Positions 1 through 6,785 of a stretch of DNA of 7,264 nt are shown here, in pieces (within the stretch, counting starts at the first letter, position 1; each line of letters begins with the position of its first letter). Below the pieces are notes generated by a model, which was not told where the DNA came from, searched no databases, and saw nothing but the letters and a program-made list of their open reading frames with translations. Made by a program: the position numbers and the translations under genes. This DNA is from an uncultured Actinomycetes bacterium. Lineage in GTDB: Bacteria; Actinomycetota; Thermoleophilia; Miltoncostaeales; Miltoncostaeaceae. The stretch lies in the NCBI GenBank assembly GCA_903866425.1, contig CAIPNN010000127.1, forward strand, positions 1-7,264. Direction: 5' to 3'.

Positions 1-125
1 CGTCGTTTCGTCTTCCCGAGGGGATGTCCCCATGCCCACGGCTCCACGCCCGGTTGGGGGTGCGGGAGAAAACCTCACGGACGCCCGCAGGTGCGCGGTG
101 TTCCCGAAGGGAAGACGAAACGACG
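1..125. repeat. 17-bp perfect inverted repeat, arms 1-17 and 109-125
   Basis: Bases 1-17 and 109-125 are exact reverse complements (17 of 17) separated by 91 bases. The left arm begins at the first base of the window, so the repeat may extend further. The intervening loop contains a small G4/C4 hairpin (20-23 with 28-31, extendable by one A-T pair) and a G-rich stretch at 55-68 that can partly pair with 42-50. The right arm also takes part in a local 5-bp hairpin, 101-105 with 109-113 around a GAA loop, which competes with the long pairing. No run of T residues follows on either strand, so it is not a standard intrinsic terminator. It could be a structured RNA, a palindromic intergenic repeat or the end of a small mobile element; the sequence does not decide. 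Confidence 0.75.
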
Positions 126-203
126 CCATGGCCACCGGGGCAACGCCCCGGTTGACTCGCGATTCCGATTCGCGACCGAAGGGAACACCGCGCGCCTGCG
201 GGC
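83..203. repeat. 23-bp near-perfect inverted repeat, arms 83-105 and 181-203
   Basis: Bases 83-105 pair with 181-203 at 22 of 23 positions. The exception is T92 opposite G194, which is a G-U wobble if the plus strand is the RNA but an A-C mismatch if the minus strand is. Its left arm lies inside the loop of the 1-17/109-125 repeat while its right arm lies outside, so the two long stems are interleaved and must form a pseudoknot or exclude each other. The right arm lies about 30 bases past the TAA stop of the isomerase gene (234-236). A direct repeat of ten bases (CCGAAGGGAA) occurs at 104-113 and 176-185. A four-T run on the minus strand (72-69) lies about ten bases beyond the stem, too far for a classic terminator. 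Confidence 0.75.
134..175. repeat. Two compact hairpins in the loop of the 23-bp repeat
   Basis: Bases 134-141 and 145-152 form a perfect 8-bp G/C-rich stem around a three-base AAC loop. Four bases further on, 157-162 and 170-175 form a 6-bp stem (both arms are TCGCGA) around a seven-base loop. If the 83-105/181-203 stem forms, these two hairpins sit inside it and give a multi-branched, cloverleaf-like shape. It is not a tRNA: there is no anticodon or T-arm consensus. I read it as part of the same intergenic element as the two long repeats. Confidence 0.6.
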
Positions 204-233
204 CCCCGGGCGAAGTGATGCCGCGGGGTCCCC

Positions 234-1331
234 TTAGATCGAACCCGACTCCCCGGCCTGGAGCCGCTGGTTGCCGGTGGTGGCGAGCCCCTTCTTGAGG
301 GTGCCGATGCTGTCAACGGGCTCGGGATCGACGCGACGAAGGCAGGCGGTGTATAGGGAGACGTAGTCGCCGAGGATCACGAGGTCCATGAGGCGCGCGA
401 GGGGTGTGTCTCCCTCGCCCTCGAGCGTGATGATGTCGGCGACGCCGGGCTTGATGATGTCGCGGGTAAGGGCGATGCGGCGCTCGATCTGACGGTGCTG
501 GCGTGGGTCTTTCAGGATGACCACACGGGCCTGCTCGCCGAAGGCGCCTGCCTGCTCAAAGCCCACGATCTCGTTGTGGTTCAGCTCGGGCAGGATGGCG
601 TGGAACGACGGCTGCTTCGCGTTCTCGTTGAACTGGCACTTCCAGCGGTTGGCGATGCCCGCCGTCACCTCGGACCCGTAGATGAGCGGCACGCCGTCGG
701 CCAGACGAAGCGCCAGCTGCTTGGCCGTGTTGGCCTCGGTCGGCCGATCGGGGCCGTAGGCATCAATGGCGGCACCGATGGCATCGCGTGCGGCGTCGAG
801 ATCCGCGGTCTGCTCGGGAATGATTCCCAGGCGCGACAGGAACACTACGGTGGGCACCAGCATGTGCAGCAGTGCCATGCGGGGCTGCAGGCCGCCCGGG
901 ATCTTCAGCACGGGAACGCCGTGCTCGCCGTACCACGACTCGATCTTGCCGCCGCTGGTCACACCAAGCGCCGGCGATTCGCGCTCGAGCGCCTGCATGG
1001 CGGCCGTGAGGGTCTCCTCGGTCTCACCGCTGTACGACAGCAGCAGGTGCAGGGTGTCCGGGCCGGCCCAGCCGGGCAGGTAGTACCCGCGGTGCACCTG
1101 CACGGGGTGGCGAAGCCGCTCGTAGTAGAGCGTGGTCACCAGGTCGCCGGCAATTGCCGACCCGCCCATGCCACAGATGAGGACGTCCTTCACCACATCG
1201 GGTGAGAACGGGATGTCGAGGGCCTCCGCACCGGCACGCGCCTGATCGAAGGTCTCCACCGACGACGCCAGGCCATCGATCAGCCCCGCACGGTCAATGG
1301 CCAGCACCTCAGGAAGGTCCAGCTCCGACAT
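234..1331 (-). CDS. Bifunctional phosphoglucose/phosphomannose isomerase (SIS family)
   Basis: Cytoplasmic sugar isomerase predicted to interconvert glucose-6-P, fructose-6-P and mannose-6-P, here probably feeding mannose-6-P to GDP-mannose synthesis. The product is 365 residues from the chosen start, slightly longer than the archaeal members of the family. Counting from ATG 1331, the first SIS domain shows GMGGSAIAGD (54-63) and the phosphate-binding SYSGETEET (99-107). The second half carries NENAK (235-239) and HNE (252-254), matching the catalytic Glu and ring-opening His known for PGI/PMI, and a Lys pair near the C-terminus (346-347) in the expected position of the catalytic Lys. I prefer ATG 1331 over the in-frame ATG at 1346, because GGGAG at 1344-1340 lies eight bases before it while the upstream ATG has no clear ribosome binding site. 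It follows the pyrophosphorylase gene after 57 bases and is probably in the same transcript. The family call is firm; substrate preference is inferred from context. Confidence 0.93.
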   Translation of the reverse strand: MSELDLPEVLAIDRAGLIDGLASSVETFDQARAGAEALDIPFSPDVVKDVLICGMGGSAIAGDLVTTLYYERLRHPVQVHRGYYLPGWAGPDTLHLLLSYSGETEETLTAAMQALERESPALGVTSGGKIESWYGEHGVPVLKIPGGLQPRMALLHMLVPTVVFLSRLGIIPEQTADLDAARDAIGAAIDAYGPDRPTEANTAKQLALRLADGVPLIYGSEVTAGIANRWKCQFNENAKQPSFHAILPELNHNEIVGFEQAGAFGEQARVVILKDPRQHRQIERRIALTRDIIKPGVADIITLEGEGDTPLARLMDLVILGDYVSLYTACLRRVDPEPVDSIGTLKKGLATTGNQRLQAGESGSI

Positions 1332-1339
1332 CCTCAGAT

Positions 1340-1344
1340 CTCCC
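1340..1344 (-). promoter_or_regulatory. Ribosome binding site deciding the isomerase start
   Basis: On the minus strand GGGAG (1344-1340) stands eight bases before ATG 1331. It overlaps the alternative ATG at 1346-1344, which itself has only a weak GGA directly upstream. This favours the shorter protein beginning MSELDLPEV. Confidence 0.55.
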
Positions 1345-1352
1345 ATTCCAGT

Positions 1353-1372
1353 GCCGGGATCCGGGCCCCGGC
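1353..1372. other. Small intergenic hairpin before the isomerase gene
   Basis: GCCGGG at 1353-1358 pairs with CCCGGC at 1367-1372 across an eight-base loop, in the 57-base gap between the pyrophosphorylase stop (1389) and the isomerase start (1331). There is no T-run, so it is not a clear terminator. It could modulate RNA stability or expression of the last gene, or be a chance product of high GC. Confidence 0.3.
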
Positions 1373-1388
1373 GACGGTCGGCAGGCTA

Positions 1389-2462
1389 TCAGCGGGTGTC
1401 GTCGTCCCCGACTGTCGCGCCCGTATCAACGCTCACTGGGCCATCCACAGTGCGCCCCTCACCAATTGACGACCCGTCGCCCATCACCACGAGCCCGCGC
1501 ACCGTGGCGCCGGGTGCGACGGCCACGGCGCGGCCGATCACCGCGCCCTCCACGGTGGCGCCCTCCCCCACCGTTGCGCCCTCGCCGATGATGGCTGCGG
1601 CAATCCTGGCTCCGGCCGCGACGGTGGCGCCCGGGCCCACGCACGCACCGGCACCGATGACTGCGTCGGGCGATACGTCTGCGTCCGCCGAAATCCAGGC
1701 CTCACCCGGTGACGCGATGAAGCCCACACGCCCGTGCAGCACGTCGAGGTGGGCGTCGAGGTACGACGCCGGGGTACCGATGTCGCGCCAGTAGCAGTCG
1801 GATGCCAGCGCGCCGACGCCGCCACGGGCGGCAAGCAGGGGGAATGTGTCGCGCTCAATCGACACCTGCTGGCCCTGCGGAATTGCCGCGCGCGCCGACG
1901 CCGACAGCACGTAGGTGCCGGCATTGATGCGGTATGGCTCACCGGGGATGAGCTCGTCGGCGCCGGGCTTCTCGACGAACTCGGTCACGCGTCCATCGGC
2001 ATCAGTGCGCACAAGGCCGAACGCGCTCGGGTCGTCCACCGGCGTGAGCGCGATCGTCGCCTCGGCACCCAGCCCCCGGTGATGCGCCACCAGCGCCGCC
2101 AGGTCGAGGTCGGTGAGGATGTCGCCGTTCAGCACGAACACGTCCCCCTCGTGCAGCAGCGACGCGGCATTCGCGATTGCCCCTGCCGTGCCAAGCGGCT
2201 CCGGGTCGACCACGTACCCCATGGTGAGGCCGCGCGATGCGCCGTCGCCGAAGTACTCCTCGATCTCGCGCGGGCGATAGCCACACGAGAACACGATCGT
2301 CGTCACACCGGCGCGGGCCAGGTGGTCAACCTGACGCTCCACGAACGGCAGATCGAGCAGCGGCAGCATGGGCTTGGGCCGCGTGTCGGTAAGCGGGCGC
2401 ATACGCGTGCCCTGGCCGCCCACAAGGATGACGGCCTGATCAACACCCGCCGGGGTGGTCAC
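1389..2462 (-). CDS. NDP-sugar pyrophosphorylase, probably mannose-1-phosphate guanylyltransferase
   Basis: Predicted to make GDP-mannose from mannose-1-P and GTP, the donor for mannose-containing surface glycans. The 357-residue protein has an N-terminal nucleotidyltransferase fold with the signature GGQGTRMRPLT (15-25), Lys-Pro at 30-31, the nucleotide-binding PLGTAGAI (89-96), the metal-binding NGD (112-114), EKP (164-166), NAG (180-182) and WRDIGTP (225-231). From about 255 to 350 it has a left-handed beta-helix of hexapeptide-like repeats rich in GA, IG and TV. Length and motif order resemble the one-domain mycobacterial enzyme (Rv3264c type), rather than the longer enteric ManC fused to an isomerase. 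The GTG start (2462) overlaps the dehydrogenase stop as GTGA; a weak AGGG lies ten bases upstream, so translational coupling is likely. Glucose-1-P or another hexose-1-P cannot be excluded as substrate; the neighbouring phosphomannose isomerase supports mannose. Confidence 0.9.
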   Translation of the reverse strand: MTTPAGVDQAVILVGGQGTRMRPLTDTRPKPMLPLLDLPFVERQVDHLARAGVTTIVFSCGYRPREIEEYFGDGASRGLTMGYVVDPEPLGTAGAIANAASLLHEGDVFVLNGDILTDLDLAALVAHHRGLGAEATIALTPVDDPSAFGLVRTDADGRVTEFVEKPGADELIPGEPYRINAGTYVLSASARAAIPQGQQVSIERDTFPLLAARGGVGALASDCYWRDIGTPASYLDAHLDVLHGRVGFIASPGEAWISADADVSPDAVIGAGACVGPGATVAAGARIAAAIIGEGATVGEGATVEGAVIGRAVAVAPGATVRGLVVMGDGSSIGEGRTVDGPVSVDTGATVGDDDTR

Positions 2463-3760
2463 GACGGGACGACCCTGCCGATGCCCTCGTACGCGAAGCC
2501 CGCGGACACCATCTCGGCGGGGTCGAGCGCGTTACGGCCATCCACCAGCACGTCGCCACGCATCAGCGATCGCACGCGCGTCCAGTCGAGGGCGAGGATC
2601 TCGGGCCACTCGGTCACCAGCACCACCGCGTCAACGCCGCTCACACAGGCCTCGATGTCGTCATGCAGATCGACGGCATGCATGCGACCGCGCGCTGCCT
2701 CGATGGCCACAGGGTCGTAGCCCCGCACCGTGGCCCCCTCGGCAAGCAGGCGACCGGCAAGCACCATGCTCGATGCCTCACGCATGTCGTCGGTGCCGGG
2801 CTTGAACGCCAGGCCGAGCAGGGCAACGGTGCGGCCCTCCAGCGGCCCCAGGTGACGCTTGAGCTTGCCGATCACGCGGCGCTTCTGCAGTTCGTTCACC
2901 TCGATCACGGAGGTGAGCAGCTGGAAGTGATACCCGCTGTTGCCGGCCAGCTGCTTCAGCGCGCTGACGTCCTTGGGGAAACAGCTTCCACCGAAGCCAA
3001 CACCGGCGGACAGGAACTTGGGGCCGATGCGCGCATCGAGGCCCATTCCCTCGGCAACCTCGGTCACATCGGCGCCGACCTCTTCGCACACGTTGGCGAT
3101 CTCGTTGATGAACGAGATCTTGGTGGCGAGGAACGCGTTGGATGCGTACTTGATCATCTCGGCGGTCGGCACCGAGGTGCGCAGCACGGGCGCTCCCAGA
3201 GGTGCGTACAGCGCCGCAACCTTGTCGCCGTCCTCGGCACGGAAGTCGCCCACCACCACGCGGTCGGGGTCGAGGAAGTCGGCGATGGCCACGCCCTCCT
3301 TGAGGAACTCCGGGTTGGAGCAGTAGCCCACGCCCGCAAGGCCGCGCTTGTCGAGCTCAAGGCGCACGCGCTCACCGGTGCCCACCGGCACGGTGCTCTT
3401 CATCACCAGCACGTGCCCTGCGGCATCGCCCGATGCCTCAAGTTCGTCGAGCACCGTCATCACGCGTGACAGATCGGCGTCGCCCGAGTGCGTGGGCGGG
3501 GTGTCCACCGCGATGAACACGATCTCCGACTGGCTGAGCATCTCGCCCAGATCGAGCGTCGCGTGCAGGCGGTCGGCATTGGCCTGCATCAACTCGGCCA
3601 GGCCGTCCTCGTGAATCGGGGGCTCTCCCGACTTGATCAGGCGGATCTTCTCGGGGTCGATGTCGCGCAGGCTCACCGAATGGCCGAGAGACGCAAGACA
3701 CACCCCGGTGACAAGGCCGACGTAGCCGGCACCGATCACTCCGATACGCGCACCGCTCAG
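2459..3760 (-). CDS. ugd: UDP-glucose 6-dehydrogenase
   Basis: Cytoplasmic enzyme that oxidises UDP-glucose to UDP-glucuronate with two NAD+, supplying uronic acid for surface polymers. From the proposed start it has 433 residues, normal for the family. It shows the Rossmann motif GAGYVG (10-15), DID (33-35) for NAD ribose, STVPVGT (122-128), NPEFLKEG (149-156), the central-helix Lys204, the active-site loop GVGFGGSCFPKD (253-264) with catalytic Cys260, FKPGTDDMREAS (319-330), GYDP (347-350) and DGRN (407-410). No ATG, GTG or TTG lies close before the first beta strand. The nearest upstream GTG codons would add over 30 residues within the LCP gene, and the first downstream GTG (3739) would delete half of the strand. 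CTG at 3760-3758 gives a natural N-terminus and overlaps the LCP stop as CTGA, like the GTGA overlaps on either side. Function is certain; the start is an inference. Confidence 0.95.
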   Translation of the reverse strand: MSGARIGVIGAGYVGLVTGVCLASLGHSVSLRDIDPEKIRLIKSGEPPIHEDGLAELMQANADRLHATLDLGEMLSQSEIVFIAVDTPPTHSGDADLSRVMTVLDELEASGDAAGHVLVMKSTVPVGTGERVRLELDKRGLAGVGYCSNPEFLKEGVAIADFLDPDRVVVGDFRAEDGDKVAALYAPLGAPVLRTSVPTAEMIKYASNAFLATKISFINEIANVCEEVGADVTEVAEGMGLDARIGPKFLSAGVGFGGSCFPKDVSALKQLAGNSGYHFQLLTSVIEVNELQKRRVIGKLKRHLGPLEGRTVALLGLAFKPGTDDMREASSMVLAGRLLAEGATVRGYDPVAIEAARGRMHAVDLHDDIEACVSGVDAVVLVTEWPEILALDWTRVRSLMRGDVLVDGRNALDPAEMVSAGFAYEGIGRVVPS

Positions 3761-5661
3761 GGGGTGTACGCGTCCTGCTCGATGGTGACGTCGTTCGACT
3801 TGGTACCGGCCGGCAACTTGGCGCGGCCCAGCGGCATGCACGACTTGGCCACGGCCCACATGGTGTCCGCCGACAGCTGATAGTCGAGCGAGTTGGCGAG
3901 CCAGTAGGTCACGCCGTCCTTCTGCCATGCGAGTCGCATCATGTTCTTGCCATCGTAGAACGTGGAGTACTCGCGACCGCCCTTGGTCACCACTCCGGTG
4001 CGCCCCTCAAGCAGCGGCGGGTCGGCCCAGTCGAGAATCTGGTAGCCCCAGTAGGCGCCGCTCGGCAGACGGAACACCATCTTGAGCGCCTGCGGACCCT
4101 GCCCACCGGTGTTCACCCGGTAACTCCGCACGAGCTTCACCTCTGACCCGTTCGGCACCCGCAGCGGCACCATCACCTTGAGGCCCGTGGCCTTCTGCAC
4201 CCGGCCGAGCAGGGGCACGAGCGAGTTGGTCCATTCCACGCTCGGCGCGGCCTTCGCCTGCTTCTTGGGCTTCGCGGGCGTCACCAGGCGCCCCTTGTAC
4301 GACTCGCCAACGACCACCCGCAGGTCGGGCCCGTCCTTCATCTGCTCGCCCTTGGCAATCGCCCCGATCGCCGTGCGGTCGCCGAACAACTTGGCGACGG
4401 CCAGTGCCGCGTCGCGGTGGCCATCGGCGTACTGCACGATGGTCTCAGGGCGGCCAAACGAGTCGGCGTTTCCGGCCGTCTCGGCGTTGTAGCCCTTGTC
4501 GCGCAACTGCTGCGCGGCGTCGGCGGCATTCGACAGCTGCCCGTTGCCGTTGAGCACCTCGACCGTGATGTCGTTGGGGCTCACCACGGCCTTGCCCTCA
4601 CCCTGCGTGAACGACGGGTGGAGCCACTCGTCGACCTTGGCCGACACCTCAGATGCGGGTGCCTCCACAATCGACGCGCCGTTGCGCATCGTGGGCGCGC
4701 CACCGATGGACAGGCGGGCGATGCGGTCCTTGTCGGTGGTGATGGCCTGCTGCAAAATTCCCAGCAGCACCGGTACCGACTTCACGTTGGTCACGATGTT
4801 GTCGGCGAAGATGCTGGCGTATGCGGGGATCTCAGGCAGGTTGCCGAAGCGGTTGGTCTGACGCTTCAACTCGCTGAGGAATGCCTGCTGCCGGGCGATG
4901 CGGGCGAAGTCGCTGTCGGTGTGGCGGTAGCGCACGTATGACAGCGCGTCCTTGCCATTCATGCGCTGGTACCCGGTCTTCAGGTCGATCTCCGAGTACG
5001 GATTCGGATCGCCCGGCTGGTTCTTGTGGAAGTACTTGCGGTCGACGTCGAGGTACACCCCGCCCACCTGGTCAACCAACTTCACGAAGCCCTCGAAGTC
5101 GATGTTCACGAAGTAGTTGATGGGCTGGCCGGTGAGTGCCTTGACCGTCTCGATCGCCTTCGCGGGTCCACCCAGCGCAAACGCGGAGTTGATCTTGTCG
5201 GAGCCATGCCCAGGGATGTTCACGTAGAGATCGCGCGGGAATGAGAGCATCGAGATGAAGCCCTGCTCGTTGTCCATGCGGATGAGGATGATCGAGTCGG
5301 AACGCCCGGGATCACCGCTGCCCGCCTTGCCCGCGCGCTTGTCGGACCCGAGCAGCAGGATGTTGATGGGGGCGTCCGGCAGCACCGGATCAGTCGCCTT
5401 GACCGCCGCCTCCACCAAAGGCGTATCCGGGCTCGCCTTTTCAAGCGTGTTGCCCAGCAACTGCACGCTGGCGACCGCGAACCCACCGCCAACGCCCACG
5501 GCCAGCAACGCAATCCACATGATTACCCACGGCCAGCGCTTCCGGCGGCCGGGCGTGCGGAACCAACGGGCATCGGTGCCCGTGGGCTCGCCGCCATCGC
5601 CGACGGCGTTCAGGACCTCGGCGACCTCGTCGTCGTCCGGAATGGGCGGCAGGTCGCTCAC
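3757..5661 (-). CDS. LCP-family cell-wall glycopolymer transferase with LytR_C and an extra C-terminal domain
   Basis: Membrane-anchored LytR-CpsA-Psr protein predicted to transfer lipid-linked glycopolymer to peptidoglycan outside the cell. The 634 residues comprise a short cytoplasmic tail, acidic at first and basic just before the membrane (1-43), one membrane segment (about 45-66), and the LCP domain (about 97-275). LCP motifs include ILLLGSDKR (101-109), RSDSIILIRMD (120-130), SFPRDLYV (140-147), KINSAFALGG (156-165) and YRHTDSDFARIARQQ (245-259), which keep the Arg and Asp residues that bind pyrophosphate and metal. A LytR_C domain follows (about 364-455, starting at VEVLNGNG), then a Lys/Ala/Pro-rich linker (about 460-473). 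The last 160 residues form an additional globular region that I cannot assign. The GTG start overlaps the M20 stop as GTGA and has a strong GGGGAGG seven bases upstream (5675-5669). Its position before sugar-nucleotide genes fits attachment of a uronate- or mannose-containing polymer. Confidence 0.93.
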   Translation of the reverse strand: MSDLPPIPDDDEVAEVLNAVGDGGEPTGTDARWFRTPGRRKRWPWVIMWIALLAVGVGGGFAVASVQLLGNTLEKASPDTPLVEAAVKATDPVLPDAPINILLLGSDKRAGKAGSGDPGRSDSIILIRMDNEQGFISMLSFPRDLYVNIPGHGSDKINSAFALGGPAKAIETVKALTGQPINYFVNIDFEGFVKLVDQVGGVYLDVDRKYFHKNQPGDPNPYSEIDLKTGYQRMNGKDALSYVRYRHTDSDFARIARQQAFLSELKRQTNRFGNLPEIPAYASIFADNIVTNVKSVPVLLGILQQAITTDKDRIARLSIGGAPTMRNGASIVEAPASEVSAKVDEWLHPSFTQGEGKAVVSPNDITVEVLNGNGQLSNAADAAQQLRDKGYNAETAGNADSFGRPETIVQYADGHRDAALAVAKLFGDRTAIGAIAKGEQMKDGPDLRVVVGESYKGRLVTPAKPKKQAKAAPSVEWTNSLVPLLGRVQKATGLKVMVPLRVPNGSEVKLVRSYRVNTGGQGPQALKMVFRLPSGAYWGYQILDWADPPLLEGRTGVVTKGGREYSTFYDGKNMMRLAWQKDGVTYWLANSLDYQLSADTMWAVAKSCMPLGRAKLPAGTKSNDVTIEQDAYTP

Positions 5662-6785
5662 GCGAGTGCCTCCCCGGCGCGGTGGGCGTCCATCAACGGC
5701 GCCAGCGCCCCAGCCGCCCGCGCGAAGTCGACGAGCGTGCGGCGATAGGTCGCGAGGCTTGGCAGGTCAACGTGCTCATCGGGACCATGATGCCCGGCGC
5801 CCCGGGGGCCGAACTCAACGGCGGGTACGCCGACGGCAAGGAAGGCCACGGCATCCGATGCCCCATTGCGGCCAATGGACGTGGTGCAGTCGTCGTACGA
5901 CGACGCCGCACCGATGAGCGCCGTCACCAACGGGTGATCCGGATCGGTGTCGGCCGGTGGGCGCGCGATCGACACCGCAACCTGCGACGGGCCGGCATCG
6001 CGCACCTGGCGGAGGATCTCCTCGGGGTCCTGACCGGGCAGGTAACGGATGTCCACATCCATGTGGCAGCGGTCGGGCACCTTGTTCACGGCATCGCCGC
6101 CGCTGATGCGGCCCAGATTCACCGACGGGCGCGCAAACAGCGGCGTGGACGCATTGGTGAACGGCAGCGACTCGATGCGGCGGTACACCTCAAGCGCCCG
6201 GAGGATGGCGTTGTCGCCAAGCCACGGAGTGGATCCGTGCGCCGCGCGGCCCTCCACCTCGACCTCGAGAATCAACACGCCCTTTGCCTGCACGCCCACG
6301 AGCATGTCGGTGGGCTCACCGCAGATGACCATGTCGGCCCGCAGGCCATCGGCCACCAGCATCTCCGACGCGTTCACGCCCGGCTGCGCGCGCTCCTCAT
6401 CGGGAACCATCACAAACTCCACCGTGGCGCCGTCGGGTGGGTTGGCCGACAGTTCGCAGATGGCCAGCATCATCGCGCCGAGGGCGCCCTTCATGTCGTA
6501 CGCGCCACGACCGAACAGGAGATCGCCGTCGATACGGGGCTCAAACTGGTCGGCACGTCCCGGCACCACATCGAGGTGCCCGTGAAACACGATCTTCACC
6601 GGGCCATCGCCGGCCCGCGACATGAGCACCTCGCGGTCGCCATACGTGCGACGGGTCACGTCAGCGCCGCGACCCTCAAGCCAGCCTGCAACGAAGTCAG
6701 TGGCCACTGCCAAGCCCGCGGCATCGGAGGTGTCGTGGGCGATCAGCCGCTCTGCGAGACGCGCCTCTTCCACGAGATCCAGCAT
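5658..6785 (-). CDS. M20-family zinc hydrolase (ArgE/DapE/carboxypeptidase type)
   Basis: Cytoplasmic di-zinc amidohydrolase related to acetylornithine deacetylase and succinyl-diaminopimelate desuccinylase; the substrate is not determined. In the 375-residue protein the metal and catalytic residues are all present: HGHLDVVP (68-75; His70 ligand, Asp72), RGAYDMKG (93-100; Asp97 bridging), PDEER (128-132; Glu130 as general base, Glu131 ligand), CGEPTD (155-160; Glu157 ligand) and HHGPDEHV (332-339; His333 ligand). The inserted dimerisation domain spans about 165-275 and contains AAHGSTPW (181-188). ATG 6785 starts directly before the first helix. GTG 6800 would add five residues, and longer extensions would run into the exporter gene. 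No clear ribosome binding site is visible. It overlaps the LCP gene by four bases, so it is co-transcribed with wall-polymer genes. A role in diaminopimelate supply is possible but unproven. Confidence 0.9.
   Translation of the reverse strand: MLDLVEEARLAERLIAHDTSDAAGLAVATDFVAGWLEGRGADVTRRTYGDREVLMSRAGDGPVKIVFHGHLDVVPGRADQFEPRIDGDLLFGRGAYDMKGALGAMMLAICELSANPPDGATVEFVMVPDEERAQPGVNASEMLVADGLRADMVICGEPTDMLVGVQAKGVLILEVEVEGRAAHGSTPWLGDNAILRALEVYRRIESLPFTNASTPLFARPSVNLGRISGGDAVNKVPDRCHMDVDIRYLPGQDPEEILRQVRDAGPSQVAVSIARPPADTDPDHPLVTALIGAASSYDDCTTSIGRNGASDAVAFLAVGVPAVEFGPRGAGHHGPDEHVDLPSLATYRRTLVDFARAAGALAPLMDAHRAGEALA
5669..5675 (-). promoter_or_regulatory. Strong ribosome binding site for the LCP gene
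   Basis: GGGGAGG on the minus strand (5675-5669) lies seven bases before GTG 5661, inside the last codons of the M20 gene. It is the best Shine-Dalgarno sequence I found in the window and supports the GTG start despite the overlap with the preceding stop codon. Confidence 0.7.

Noticed and set aside
1..128. A minus-strand open frame from ATG 128 to the window edge, starting MASFRLPFG
   Set aside because: Its third-position GC is clearly lower than in the neighbouring genes, it has no ribosome binding site, and its codons coincide with inverted-repeat arms. It could be the start of a downstream gene only if the frame stays open beyond the window, which I cannot see.
83..203. Intrinsic terminator of the operon
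   Set aside because: The stem is strong but the nearest T-run on the minus strand (four T at 72-69) is about ten bases past the stem and interrupted, and there is none on the plus strand.
1..233. Known riboswitch or RNA (SAH, SAM, cobalamin, c-di-AMP, c-di-GMP, RNase P, SRP RNA)
   Set aside because: I compared the region by eye on both strands with the conserved cores I know and found none of the diagnostic stretches. A covariance-model search would be decisive.
32..298. A plus-strand open frame of 88 codons over the intergenic repeats
   Set aside because: It crosses both inverted repeats and runs into the isomerase gene on the other strand. The product is Pro/Arg/Gly-rich with no domain and no good ribosome binding site.
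495..1205. A 236-codon plus-strand open frame opposite the isomerase gene
   Set aside because: Antisense shadow of a gene with intact catalytic motifs; no family resemblance and biased low-complexity composition.
3761..3928. N-terminal extension of the dehydrogenase to an ATG at 3928
   Set aside because: It would overlap the LCP gene by 57 codons in another frame, and the added residues are Arg/His-rich without family resemblance.
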